A DNA stretch of 64,000 bases from Candidatus Gastranaerophilales bacterium (GTDB lineage: Bacteria > Cyanobacteriota > Vampirovibrionia > Gastranaerophilales > Gastranaerophilaceae): the NCBI GenBank assembly GCA_944323725.1, contig CALUTP010000022.1, forward strand, positions 1-64,000, in the 5' to 3' direction. This document shows, one piece after another, positions 31,299 through 40,842 of the stretch (position 1 is its first letter; each line of letters begins with the position of its first letter). A program made the position numbers and the translations under genes. Under the pieces are notes generated by a model. It had not been told where the DNA came from. It did no database searches and worked only from the letters and a program-made list of their open reading frames with translations.

Positions 31299-32684
31299 GT
31301 GCAAATAAATCATTTCAATGATAATTATAAATCCAAAAATAATATTCAGTTTAAAGGTTTAACTTCAATAATGTCTAAAAGGATCTCATCAAATCCTGAT
31401 TATTTGGACAAATTAAGTCAAGTTTATACAAGGGAAAATGGGAGTGTTGGAAATCTTCCAAAAGATTTGTTTCAATTATTTAAAACTAGCTCCAGAGTTG
31501 AAAATTCTAAAAAAATAGCACTTGTAAAAGATGCTTTAAATGAAGCAAACGATATTTTATCTGGAATAGAGGATTTAAAAATCCAAATCGGGCGAGAAAT
31601 GAAACCAAATGGCTTAGTTAATACCTTTTTACCTAAAATAGCAAAATTAAATATTCAACCTGAACGAATCCCTCGTATAGTAACTGAAATGCGAAAAAGA
31701 TTTACTCCAGACAAAAGTATTCTTAATGAATATGCAGAAAAGGCTGCAAAAGTTTTACAAAAAAGATTTATTGAATCTGGAATTATTCCACCTTCAAATA
31801 GAGTTCAGTTAACATATATAGATCAAGGAAAGTTTAAAAATGCATTTAAGATGCAGATTCTTGATGAAAATGATAAAGACATTATTCATCCAAAAGTTAT
31901 ATTAAGTTTTAAATCTCAAAATTCATCTATGGAGCAGATAAATGTATTGCTTATGCTTATGAAAAAATATTTTCAAGGAATAAAGCCAAAAGAATATTTA
32001 TCAATTATAACAAATATATTAGACCATGCATCATCAAAAGTTGTTCCTCAAAACCAAAAGGAGTTATACAAAAAGTCTTTACTTGAAATATATAGCAAGA
32101 TGAAAATGAAAAATGAAGAAGATAAATTTATGGATCTTATTAAAAATACCATGTATGAAGAAATAAAATACAATGGTATTGGCCCTGAAAGTAATATTAC
32201 TCAATTTATAAAAAGATCAGCAGGTCATCCAATGAAACCTTCTGATTTTATTGATGTATTTTATTTAAATACTTTGCATAATGTTGGTATTTCTGAATTT
32301 TCTGATAAGTCGCTACCTCCTATTACTAAAAAAATTAACTTGCATAAGTATGGTTTATTTCATGATGATTTGTTGACAAATAAGAATAATGAAGTTGAAG
32401 GAAGAGTAATAGATTACGGTGGAATAAAGCCTCTTTGGGGTATGCATGAGCTTTCTGATAATAAAGTTGCTCGACGTTATTATCATAAGATATCTCAGAT
32501 TTTATATAAAGATGAGCGAGATACCCAAATTGAAAGAGTAAAATATTGGAACAAGTTATATAAGGAAGCTGTAAATGCGTCAATACCTAATCATAATGAC
32601 ATTTTACTGGCTCTAAGGAAGGCAAAAACAATTATTAGTCCAGAATATTGGCATTTATTGGCAGATGTTAAGGCAGCTTTTTAA
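31299..32684 (+). CDS. Hypothetical protein, possible divergent kinase-like fold
   Basis: Predicted 461 residues, GTG start after AGAAGG. The N-terminus has IQFKG at residues 16-20. In the second half, YIDQGKFKNAFKM followed by VILSFK resembles a kinase glycine loop and beta-3 lysine. Later, GLFHDDLLTN followed by GRVIDYGG resembles the catalytic HxD...N and the DFG-type metal site. The spacing and order fit a protein-kinase-like or phosphotransferase-like fold, but overall similarity is too weak to be sure. The 3' end overlaps convergent gshB by 30 bases. Possible role in effector-like or signalling chemistry is speculation. Confidence 0.4.
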   Translation: MQINHFNDNYKSKNNIQFKGLTSIMSKRISSNPDYLDKLSQVYTRENGSVGNLPKDLFQLFKTSSRVENSKKIALVKDALNEANDILSGIEDLKIQIGREMKPNGLVNTFLPKIAKLNIQPERIPRIVTEMRKRFTPDKSILNEYAEKAAKVLQKRFIESGIIPPSNRVQLTYIDQGKFKNAFKMQILDENDKDIIHPKVILSFKSQNSSMEQINVLLMLMKKYFQGIKPKEYLSIITNILDHASSKVVPQNQKELYKKSLLEIYSKMKMKNEEDKFMDLIKNTMYEEIKYNGIGPESNITQFIKRSAGHPMKPSDFIDVFYLNTLHNVGISEFSDKSLPPITKKINLHKYGLFHDDLLTNKNNEVEGRVIDYGGIKPLWGMHELSDNKVARRYYHKISQILYKDERDTQIERVKYWNKLYKEAVNASIPNHNDILLALRKAKTIISPEYWHLLADVKAAF

Positions 32685-33638
32685 ATTGCTCTTGGAAGTT
32701 TTTGAAAAGATAAAATTTGTGATTTCTTTTTCTAATTCGCACCTAAAATAATTATTAATTTCTTTTATGAAATAACAAGGGCTTGTGACATTAATTTCAA
32801 TTATTTGACCATCAATTACATCAAGTCCTGCCATACAAATCCCCATTGTATTTAATTTTTCTGCTACAAGGGTAAATTTTGCTTTTTCAATATCTGTAAG
32901 TTCGGCTTTTACTATATTAGCATCACAATGCTCATTAAATTTAAAGTCATTATTTGATGGAAGCTTTTGGATACAATAATCTAGAACTTTATTACCAAGC
33001 AGTAGTACCCTTTTATCTCCATATTTTGCTTTTTCTATGTATTTTTGCACCATAACAAGTGTTGATTGATTATTTGTCATTGCATTGATAATTACAGAAG
33101 TGTTCTTGTCCCTTTTTTTTAGGTACATTACTCCAGCTCCAAAGCAGCGATTAAGTGGTTTTAGTATTATTTCCTCATTTTTATCTAGAAAAGCTAATAT
33201 GTCTGATTTTGATGCAGTAACCATATTTTCAGGCATAAACTCTAAAAATTTCAGTGTGTGTAATTTTTCATTAAAATCTCGTATTGCCTGAGGTTCATTA
33301 ATTATAGTAGTTTTATTTCTATCTACAAAGTCAAATATGTAGGTCGAATTTATGTAATCCAAATCAACAGGAGGATCTTGGCGAAACATGACAAGTTCAA
33401 AATCTTCTATTTTTTTATAAAAATCTTGTTTATCATAAAAAATATTCCCATACTTAGAGTATGTTTCATAGCAATGTGCATAAGCTTTTGCTTCAATAAG
33501 ACTCAAATTATCTATAGTAGTGATGAATACATTATTATTTTCATTAAGGAATTCTCTAATTAACCAAAAATTAGTTACAAGATTGTTAAATTCAAAGTAT
33601 TTGAGTTCTACTCTATCAATGATAAATAATATATTCAT
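32655..33638 (-). CDS. gshB: Glutathione synthetase (ATP-grasp)
   Basis: Predicted 327 residues. FRQDPPVDLDYI, NEPQAIRDFNEKL, IILKPLNRCFGAG and EINVTSPC match prokaryotic GshB, which joins gamma-glutamylcysteine and glycine with ATP. The glycine-rich loop reads NRCFGAG where I recall DGMGG in proteobacteria. gshA is not in the window. If no gamma-glutamylcysteine ligase exists in the genome, another ATP-grasp substrate should be considered. Confidence 0.8.
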   Translation of the reverse strand: MNILFIIDRVELKYFEFNNLVTNFWLIREFLNENNNVFITTIDNLSLIEAKAYAHCYETYSKYGNIFYDKQDFYKKIEDFELVMFRQDPPVDLDYINSTYIFDFVDRNKTTIINEPQAIRDFNEKLHTLKFLEFMPENMVTASKSDILAFLDKNEEIILKPLNRCFGAGVMYLKKRDKNTSVIINAMTNNQSTLVMVQKYIEKAKYGDKRVLLLGNKVLDYCIQKLPSNNDFKFNEHCDANIVKAELTDIEKAKFTLVAEKLNTMGICMAGLDVIDGQIIEINVTSPCYFIKEINNYFRCELEKEITNFIFSKTSKSNLKSCLNICQ

Positions 33639-33657
33639 AAAAATCCTCTTTTCAAAA

Positions 33658-33708
33658 AAATATTACCACCAATAAATTTGAATCACAATCTCAAGGATGG
33701 TAATATTT
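33658..33708 (-). terminator. Probable terminator of the UPF0173 gene
   Basis: On the minus strand AAATATTACCA pairs perfectly with TGGTAATATTT after a ~29-base loop, and the right arm merges into seven T. It lies between the metallo-hydrolase stop and the gshB start. The long loop makes the call less certain. Confidence 0.5.
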
Positions 33709-33734
33709 CATAAATACAAATATAAATATTCGGA

Positions 33735-34400
33735 CTATTTAATTTCTTCAGGATTTAATATACAGCATGTTGTGTTATTTATCTGCATAAGCTGAGCAAA
33801 TTTTTGTAAGTCGGCTTGAATTTCAGGGAATGTATTGTAGTGCATAGGGATTACAGTTTTTGCACCTAACCAATCAGCTGCTACTACAGCATGTTCAATA
33901 TCCATTGTATAATTCCCGCCAATAGGAAGAAGTGCTATACTTGGTCTATATAATTCCTTGTATGTTTTAAAATCTGGTGATAAACAAGTATCTCCCGCAT
34001 GGAAAATTCTAACACCTTCAATATCTAATAAAATGCTCGCTGCAACACCGCCATATGTACCGTCAGGAAGTGAGCTAGAATGATATGCTGGTAAAAATAT
34101 TGCACGTCCCCAGTCGTAATTTAACCAGCTACCAAGACAAACTGGACGAGTTTTTACTTTTTTACCAGAACAATAAGTTGCTACTTCAGTTATTGCAGTA
34201 ATTGGAGCTTTCTTTTCCTTTGAAATTTCAATTGCTTCCCCAAGATGATCAGAATGACCATGAGTTACGAAAATGTCAACAATATTTGACTGTTTATAGT
34301 CATATTTAGGATTAATTGAAACAAGCGGATCAATAAGAATTGATTTGTCACCTGTTTTAATTTCAAAAGCACTGTGTCCAATGTATTTTAAATCTACCAT
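33735..34400 (-). CDS. UPF0173-type metallo-beta-lactamase-fold hydrolase
   Basis: Predicted 221 residues. LKYIGHSAFEI starts the fold, THGHSDHLG is the HxHxDH metal site, HAGDTCLSPDF holds another ligand set and PMHYNTFP the final histidine. All ligands are present, so it should be an active metal-dependent hydrolase; the physiological substrate of this family is not established. Confidence 0.88.
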   Translation of the reverse strand: MVDLKYIGHSAFEIKTGDKSILIDPLVSINPKYDYKQSNIVDIFVTHGHSDHLGEAIEISKEKKAPITAITEVATYCSGKKVKTRPVCLGSWLNYDWGRAIFLPAYHSSSLPDGTYGGVAASILLDIEGVRIFHAGDTCLSPDFKTYKELYRPSIALLPIGGNYTMDIEHAVVAADWLGAKTVIPMHYNTFPEIQADLQKFAQLMQINNTTCCILNPEEIK

Positions 34401-34480
34401 ACTACTCTCTCCTTATTTTTTCGTTGTAAACATTTATGGCTTTTATATTAAAATAGCATTTTTTATAATAAAATACAACT

Positions 34481-35536
34481 ATGAATTATGAAAAATCAAT
34501 GAAAAGGTGTATAAAATTAGCAAAACGAGGCTTGGGATGGGTATCTCCGAATCCTCTTGTAGGATGTGTTATATATGATAAAAATGGAAATCTTATTTCG
34601 GAGGGATTTCATGAAAAATATGGAGAAAGCCATGCTGAGCGTAATGCACTTTTAAAATTAAAGCAAAATGAAGCAATAGGGGGGACATTAATTGTTAATT
34701 TAGAACCTTGTTCTCACTATGGTCATACTCCTCCTTGTGCTGATTTAATTATTGAACGTGGAATTAAAACAGTTGTAATTGGTATGAGAGATGTAAATCC
34801 TATCGTGTCAGGGAATGGAATAAAAAAACTTATTGATGCTGGAGTTGAAGTAGTTGAAAATGTTTTAAATTTAGAATGCGAAAAGCTTAATGAAGTATTT
34901 ATAAAAAATATGATAGAGCATAAAACCTTTGTTGCTATCAAGACTGCAACAACACTTGATGGTAAAATAGCAGCAAAAAATGGGTCATCAAAGTGGATTA
35001 CTGGTGAATCCTCAAGAGAAGAAGTTAAGAAAATAAGAAATTCATATGATGCAATAATGACAACATCTTCGACTATTATTGCTGATAATCCTACAATGGA
35101 GCATAAAATAAAAATTATATTAGATAGGAATTTACGAACTGATTTTTCTTCAAATATTTATAAGTCAGGCCGAATAATAGTTTTTCACGATGAGACTTTA
35201 GCTTCACCGAAAGAATTAACTATTGATTTCGTAAAAACGCCTATTAAAGATGAAAAATTAGATATAAAATTTATTTTAAATAAACTTTATGAACTGAAAA
35301 TTATGAGCGTGCTAATTGAAGCGGGTGGACACTTTAATGGATCTATGCTAGAATATGCTGATAAAATTTATCATTTTATTGCTCCAAAAATACTAGGAGA
35401 TAATGAGGGTATTTCTTGTTTTGATTATAGAGCAATTAGTGATATAAATGACAGTTTAAAGTTTAAATTAGATGATATTGAAAAGTATGGAAACGATATT
35501 TTATTAACTTACTATCCTATAGTGAAGAAAATTTAA
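34481..35536 (+). CDS. ribD: Riboflavin biosynthesis deaminase/reductase RibD
   Basis: Predicted 351 residues. The N-terminal deaminase has HAERNALL and EPCSHYGHTPPCADLI zinc-site motifs and NPLVGCVI; the C-terminal reductase begins AIKTATTLDGKIA and has TTSSTIIADNP. It performs two consecutive steps from the GTP-derived pyrimidine. The rest of the rib pathway is elsewhere. TATAAT at 34464-34469 ends 11 bases before the ATG and there is no ribosome-binding sequence, another likely leaderless gene. Confidence 0.94.
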   Translation: MNYEKSMKRCIKLAKRGLGWVSPNPLVGCVIYDKNGNLISEGFHEKYGESHAERNALLKLKQNEAIGGTLIVNLEPCSHYGHTPPCADLIIERGIKTVVIGMRDVNPIVSGNGIKKLIDAGVEVVENVLNLECEKLNEVFIKNMIEHKTFVAIKTATTLDGKIAAKNGSSKWITGESSREEVKKIRNSYDAIMTTSSTIIADNPTMEHKIKIILDRNLRTDFSSNIYKSGRIIVFHDETLASPKELTIDFVKTPIKDEKLDIKFILNKLYELKIMSVLIEAGGHFNGSMLEYADKIYHFIAPKILGDNEGISCFDYRAISDINDSLKFKLDDIEKYGNDILLTYYPIVKKI

Positions 35537-35553
35537 GGAGTTATAATATATTT

Positions 35554-36939
35554 ATGAAAATTAAAAAGTCAAATGTTGCAGGAATATTTTATCCTAAAGA
35601 TAAAGATAAATTATTAGAGATGCTTCAGGATTTCTCTGCAAGAGATGAAAAATCTTCAACTTATTTTTCTCGATTGATTATAGTCCCTCATGCAGGACTT
35701 GTCTATTCTGGAGCGTTGGCTGCTGAGGGATATAAATATTTAAGCAGTAATGTAAAAAATATATTTATATTTGCACCATCTCATTATAGCAGAATTTTTG
35801 GATGTGTTGTTCCTTCTTATGATGCTTTTGATACACCTTTAGGCCTTGTTCAAGTTAACAAATCTATTACAGCTTCTATTGGTTGTGATGTTAATGATGA
35901 ATCTTTTGAAAAAGAGCACTCAATAGAAGTTCAGCTTCCTTTTATACAATATTTTTATAATAAAACACAAATCTGTGCAGAACATTCTGAATTTTGTATT
36001 CAGGAAAATTCTAATGTAAAAATTGTTCCAATTCTATATGGGTGTACTGACTATAATGTAATAAAGGATATCATCTCAAAATATTATGATAATCCGGAGA
36101 ATGCTTTTGTAATTTCTACAGATTTAAGCCATTTCTACCCAGAAAGAGAATGCAATAGAATAGATAATTATACCGCACAGTTAATTGAGACAAATAATAT
36201 AAATAATTTTGAAGTAGAGCAGGCTTGCGGAGCTGTAGGCGTATGTGGAGCTGTAAGCTTTGCTTGTGATAATAATTTTTCATTTATAAGAGTAGGACTT
36301 ACGAATTCTGCTAAAGAAACGGGTGATAGCTCACGAGTGGTAGGTTATGGCTCTTGGTTTATGTATGAAGGTGAAAAAAACAATTACATAAAAAGGTTCT
36401 TCTCTGATTTTGTAATTGATGTATGTAAAAAAAGTATTTTATCAGGTTTCCAACTCGGCGATTTTTCACCAACTTCTTATCCAGCTGTTTTTGAAGAAGC
36501 AGGGGCTTCTTTTGTAACTTTAGAGGTTAATGGCTATCTTAGAGGTTGTATAGGGTCGATAGTTGCTCATAGATGCTTGATTGATGATCTTATTGAAAAT
36601 GCTCACTCTTCAGCATTTAAAGATCCTAGATTTAAGCCTTTGACAAGAAATGAATATGAAAATATAAAAATATCAGTTTCGCTGTTATCTTCTCCTGAGC
36701 GTATAGTATTTAGCAGTGAAGAAGAATTGCTTTCAAAAATAACCCCATTTGTTGATGGGATTATTATTCGTGATGGTAATTACCAAGCGGTATATCTTCC
36801 TGTTGTCTGGGAACAGCTCCCTGACAAACAAAACTTTTTAAATTCACTAAAACAAAAGGCAGGATTACCTCCTGATTATTTTTCTAAGGATTTTCAGGCT
36901 TTTAGATTTAGTTCATTATCAATTAAGCAAGAGTGTTAA
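35554..36939 (+). CDS. MEMO-AMMECR1 fusion (AmmeMemoRadiSam system B+A)
   Basis: Predicted 461 residues. The first ~270 are a MEMO-family domain: IVPHAGLVYSGALAAEGY, APSHYSRIFG, HSIEVQLPF, DLSHFYP and CGAVGVCGAV carry the conserved His/Asp/Cys residues of this dioxygenase-like fold. The last ~180 are an AMMECR1 domain with TLEVNGYLRGCIGSI. The two are often adjacent to, or fused near, a radical SAM protein in the AmmeMemoRadiSam system of unknown function; that third gene is not here. AAGGAG precedes the ATG and the gene follows ribD by 17 bases. Confidence 0.85.
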   Translation: MKIKKSNVAGIFYPKDKDKLLEMLQDFSARDEKSSTYFSRLIIVPHAGLVYSGALAAEGYKYLSSNVKNIFIFAPSHYSRIFGCVVPSYDAFDTPLGLVQVNKSITASIGCDVNDESFEKEHSIEVQLPFIQYFYNKTQICAEHSEFCIQENSNVKIVPILYGCTDYNVIKDIISKYYDNPENAFVISTDLSHFYPERECNRIDNYTAQLIETNNINNFEVEQACGAVGVCGAVSFACDNNFSFIRVGLTNSAKETGDSSRVVGYGSWFMYEGEKNNYIKRFFSDFVIDVCKKSILSGFQLGDFSPTSYPAVFEEAGASFVTLEVNGYLRGCIGSIVAHRCLIDDLIENAHSSAFKDPRFKPLTRNEYENIKISVSLLSSPERIVFSSEEELLSKITPFVDGIIIRDGNYQAVYLPVVWEQLPDKQNFLNSLKQKAGLPPDYFSKDFQAFRFSSLSIKQEC

Positions 36940-37210
36940 GCTGGCAAAGTCTTTCAGCAGAAATAATTCCATCCATCTTGCCTTCTCTTGAATTGTTTGC
37001 GATAACTGATTTAATTGCAACTTTGTTAAATTCTTGCATTTTATTTTGATTATAAGCTAATTTTTTACTGTTTGTGTTTAATGTATCAAAAAGAACATTT
37101 AGTTTTTGATCTGTACTTAAGTTGTAAAATTTACTGTGGTCTTCTTTTACTTCATAGTATTCAGGACATTTTCCAAAACTTGTTGTCTGGTGTAAAGGCA
37201 TAATTTTCAT
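36923..37210 (-). CDS. Small hypothetical protein
   Basis: Predicted 95 residues, starting MKIMPLHQTTSFGKCPEYYE, helical and charged, without membrane segments. The TSFGK at 10-14 resembles the F-x-G tag of other hypothetical proteins here. AGGAGA-type sequence precedes the ATG. The 3' end overlaps the convergent fusion gene by 17 bases. Family unknown. Confidence 0.5.
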   Translation of the reverse strand: MKIMPLHQTTSFGKCPEYYEVKEDHSKFYNLSTDQKLNVLFDTLNTNSKKLAYNQNKMQEFNKVAIKSVIANNSREGKMDGIISAERLCQLNTLA

Positions 37211-37273
37211 GATTTTCTCCTTTCTTGATTGTTATGAAAATATATAAAACATCAACTTTAAATTTTTTGCTAC

Positions 37274-39166
37274 TTAGTCAATAATTTTTCCATCAAATAG
37301 GTTAATTACCATATTTACCATATCAGAGTTTGAATTCATTAACTCGTTATTTTGCGTTTTTTCTGATTGTTGAACTTCATCTTGAATTTCTTCGATATTA
37401 TTTTCGCCTAGTTCTTCAATTTCATCTTCTTTGTTTAATTGAGGTGATTGTTGTTGAATTAGATGTTTTGTTAGTTGCCTGGGAGACACCGCTTTTACAG
37501 GCATGTCATCCGGCAGAGGTAATCTGATGGTGACATTTGAATTTTCTTGAGAAAATATCGCATCAAGTGCATCGGTAATCATTTTCTTTTTATTCCCACT
37601 AGCAACCTGATTTAGGAAAATTTCATTTTTCATTGTAAGAATAGTTTCTTCAGGAGAAATTTTTACAGGGTTTGCCCACTGTTTTAATAGTGCTCTAGTA
37701 GGTGCACTCTGAATATTTTGAAGAAGTGTCCCCCAAAGTGTTGCAATATCATTTTCAGTATTTTCTACATGTTGAGATTTTGGCATTGGAGAAAAATCAG
37801 TTTCTTGTTGATTTTCTTGTATTGGAAGATTTTTCCCAGAAACTTTACTTTCAGTAACTGCTCCAGTTTGTTCCTCATTGTTGTGTTTAATTTGAACTGT
37901 AGATTCTGTCGGTTTTATTGGCTTTTCTTCTGTTAAATCTTTTATTTTCTGTCTATTTAAAATTGGTGCTGGTGGAGTTTTATAACTTGGGCTAATGTTT
38001 GGAACGGGAACTCCACTTTCCAGTTTTGTAATACGATTTTGGAGTTCTAACAGTGAAGTATTTTCAGCTAAATTTGCTAAGTCTATAATCCCGACTTCAA
38101 GCCATAATCTTGGATTATTTGTAGTTTTTACATCTTTGATATAATTTGATGTTTTATCTATTAAAAATGTAATTTGTTGTGTTTCTAAACTTTGTGCTTG
38201 TTTTGTGAGCTCTTTTATTTGAAAATCGTTTAGCTGCGTAAGTTCAAATACAATTTCTGGTCTGCAATTTTTAACTATCAGCATATTTTTGAGATAATCT
38301 AAAAAATTTGTAAGTATTTGTGTGGGTTCATTACCAGAGTTGTATATATTTTCTAAAATTTCAATAGCATCTTGCGGTGTTGAATTTATTATACCTTCTG
38401 CAAGTTTATATAAAGTATCAAAAGATAGTCTCCCAAGCAGATTATTAATATCATCAGTCGAAATAGCTTCTTCACCATCTAATATGCTCAGTTGGTCTAA
38501 AAGTGCTATACTATCACGCATTCCCCCTGCTGAGTTTTTAGCAATCGTAAATAAAGCATCATCAGTTATATTGATTTTTTCTTTATCTGAGATATATCTT
38601 AGATGTTTGACAATATCATCTGTAGTAATTCTTCTGAAATCAAATCTTTGACAGCGGCTTTTAATTGTATCTAAAACTTTATGCACTTCAGTCGTTGCAA
38701 GTATAAAAATAACATTTTTAGGCGGTTCTTCAAGCGTTTTTAATAAAGCATTAAATGCCGTATTTGAGAGCATATGGACTTCATCTATAATATATATTTT
38801 ATATCTGCTGTTTACAGGTGCATACATTACTTTTTCTAAAATATTTTGAGCATCTTCAACTTTTCTGTTGCTTGCAGCATCAATTTCTATTACATCCATT
38901 GGTACAGAATTTGTGATATCAATGCAATTTTCACATTTACAACAAGGGTTTATTGTCGGGCCGTTTTTACAATTTAGTGATTTTGCAAAAATTCTAGCAG
39001 TAGAAGTCTTCCCAGTACCTCTTGGACCTGTAAATAGGTATGCGTGTGAGATTTTGTTCATTGCAATAGCATTAGTCAGGGCTTTTTTGATATGTTCTTG
39101 ACCAACTACTTCTTCTAATTTTTGAGGTCGATATTTTCTATATAATGGAATATATTTTTCGTTCAT
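37274..39166 (-). CDS. dnaX: DNA polymerase III subunits gamma/tau
   Basis: Predicted 630 residues. YRPQKLEEVVGQEHI starts the clamp-loader ATPase; Walker A is GPRGTGKTSTARI, four zinc cysteines lie in C-KNG...CCKCENC, IIDEVHML is Walker B and LLKTLEEPP the conserved SRC-adjacent region. A long, charged C-terminal part (about 370-630) corresponds to the tau region that binds the polymerase and helicase. I see no obvious frameshift slippery run to make a short gamma. Confidence 0.94.
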   Translation of the reverse strand: MNEKYIPLYRKYRPQKLEEVVGQEHIKKALTNAIAMNKISHAYLFTGPRGTGKTSTARIFAKSLNCKNGPTINPCCKCENCIDITNSVPMDVIEIDAASNRKVEDAQNILEKVMYAPVNSRYKIYIIDEVHMLSNTAFNALLKTLEEPPKNVIFILATTEVHKVLDTIKSRCQRFDFRRITTDDIVKHLRYISDKEKINITDDALFTIAKNSAGGMRDSIALLDQLSILDGEEAISTDDINNLLGRLSFDTLYKLAEGIINSTPQDAIEILENIYNSGNEPTQILTNFLDYLKNMLIVKNCRPEIVFELTQLNDFQIKELTKQAQSLETQQITFLIDKTSNYIKDVKTTNNPRLWLEVGIIDLANLAENTSLLELQNRITKLESGVPVPNISPSYKTPPAPILNRQKIKDLTEEKPIKPTESTVQIKHNNEEQTGAVTESKVSGKNLPIQENQQETDFSPMPKSQHVENTENDIATLWGTLLQNIQSAPTRALLKQWANPVKISPEETILTMKNEIFLNQVASGNKKKMITDALDAIFSQENSNVTIRLPLPDDMPVKAVSPRQLTKHLIQQQSPQLNKEDEIEELGENNIEEIQDEVQQSEKTQNNELMNSNSDMVNMVINLFDGKIID

Positions 39167-39207
39167 GATAATAATAATATAACAAAAGTTATTAAAAAGG
39201 ATAAATT

Positions 39208-40089
39208 ATGAACTTAATTAAACCGCCGAATTTAAATGAGGGTGATACAATCTCAATTATAGCGCCTGCAGGGTGCGTAGAGTATGATGAAATTATGAAA
39301 GCTCAAAAGTACTTTGAGGATATCGGCTTTAAGGTTAAGTTAGGAAGACATCTATTCAATTCTTATAGGTATATGTCTGGAACTGATGAAGAAAGATTAG
39401 AGGATTTACATAATGCCTTTTTAGATACTGAAGTCAAGGCTATCATATGTGCAAGAGGCGGGTATGGTTCTATAAGACTTATTAAATTTATAGATTTTGA
39501 AATTATAAGACGTAATCCTAAAATATTTTGTGGATTTTCTGATATTACTGCATTATCGTTGATGATGGTAAAATATTCAGATTTAATTACATTTTCAGGC
39601 CCCATGGCGCAATCTGATTTTAACGGTATAACTGAATTTACTGAAAAATCATTTTTTAATGTTATGTCGGGAGATAATGAAGAATATTTCTCTACCTGTA
39701 CTATTCGTTCAGGAAACGCTGAGGGAATAATATTCGGTGGAAATCTTTCTACTATTGTTTCTTTGTGCGGGATTGATTTTATACCTGATAGTGATTTTAT
39801 ATTTTTTACTGAAGATTTAAATGAGCCAGCTTATAAAATTGATAAAATGCTTAATCAGCTTGTAAATATGAAAGAGTTTCGCACATACTGTAAAGGGATT
39901 TTATTCGGTGAATTTTTGGATTGCGGGGATGAAAAATGGCTCAATGAAATATTTGCAGAAACTGCATCACTCCTTAATGTACCTGCTTATGGTGGTTTTA
40001 AATTTACTCATGGTGATAATAAACAAACAATTCCAATTGGAGCTTTTGGAATATTGCAAGATGGAATTTTATCATATAAAATGATTTAA
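39208..40089 (+). CDS. ldcA: LD-carboxypeptidase (peptidase S66)
   Basis: Predicted 293 residues. IAPAGCVEY, ICARGGYGSIR, the nucleophilic serine in FCGFSDITAL, TEDLNEPAYKIDKMLNQL with the catalytic Glu, and the His in FTHGD form the S66 Ser-Glu-His triad. It removes the terminal D-Ala from tetrapeptides in murein recycling. It begins a run with rsmE and the CCA-transferase gene. Confidence 0.88.
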   Translation: MNLIKPPNLNEGDTISIIAPAGCVEYDEIMKAQKYFEDIGFKVKLGRHLFNSYRYMSGTDEERLEDLHNAFLDTEVKAIICARGGYGSIRLIKFIDFEIIRRNPKIFCGFSDITALSLMMVKYSDLITFSGPMAQSDFNGITEFTEKSFFNVMSGDNEEYFSTCTIRSGNAEGIIFGGNLSTIVSLCGIDFIPDSDFIFFTEDLNEPAYKIDKMLNQLVNMKEFRTYCKGILFGEFLDCGDEKWLNEIFAETASLLNVPAYGGFKFTHGDNKQTIPIGAFGILQDGILSYKMI

Positions 40090-40101
40090 AGGAGTTATAT
40101 A

Positions 40102-40842
40102 GTGCCACATTTTTTCATAAAATCAGAAAATGTAAATAATGGTTTTGCTTATATAAATGATAAGGAAAACTATAAGCATATAGTAAAGTCTTTGCGTTCT
40201 AAAATTGGAGAAAAATTACTTTTAATTGACGAAAATAAAATTCAATACGAAACTGTTATTGAACAAATTACCAACAGGGAGATAACAGCTAGAATTGAAA
40301 ATAATTATAAATCTGATAGAAGTCTTGATTTTAGATTATATCTTGCGCAAAGCCCACTTAGGAGTGACGCGCAGTCTGTCATTATTGAAAAAGCCACAGA
40401 ATTGGGGGTTGAGGCAGTATATCCTATTCTTACTGATAATTGCAGCCTCAATAAAAGTGTTATTGAAAAGAAAATAACAAAGTGGCAAAGAACAATGTAT
40501 GAGGCTTCTAAACAGTGTGAAAGAGCCGATATTCCAACTTGCGAAAAATCTGCGACATTAGATAATTTAACGCATGAAAAATCATTTGACAAAGTTATTG
40601 CTTTTTGTGAAAGAAATGCTGATTTAACTTTGCATTCTTATTGTCTAGATAAGCCTATTAAAAAAGGTGAAAGTCTTCTTGTCATAATTGGGCCTGAAGG
40701 TGGATTTTCTGATAGGGAATTTGAGTTTTTTGAAAAAAATAATATTCCTATGCTTACTTTAGGCAATTTGATATTGAAAGCTGAAACTGCGGTAGTTGTT
40801 GCCTTAGGAAATATTATTTATGAATACTCTAATCAAAACTAA
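40102..40842 (+). CDS. rsmE: 16S rRNA (uracil1498-N3)-methyltransferase
   Basis: Predicted 246 residues, GTG start after AAAGGAG. An N-terminal PUA-like domain leads to the SPOUT knot with IIEKATELGVEAVYPILT, EASKQCERADIP, IGPEGGFSDREFEFF and LGNLILKAETA. It methylates U1498 of 16S rRNA. Its 3' end overlaps the next gene by 23 bases. Confidence 0.94.
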   Translation: MPHFFIKSENVNNGFAYINDKENYKHIVKSLRSKIGEKLLLIDENKIQYETVIEQITNREITARIENNYKSDRSLDFRLYLAQSPLRSDAQSVIIEKATELGVEAVYPILTDNCSLNKSVIEKKITKWQRTMYEASKQCERADIPTCEKSATLDNLTHEKSFDKVIAFCERNADLTLHSYCLDKPIKKGESLLVIIGPEGGFSDREFEFFEKNNIPMLTLGNLILKAETAVVVALGNIIYEYSNQN

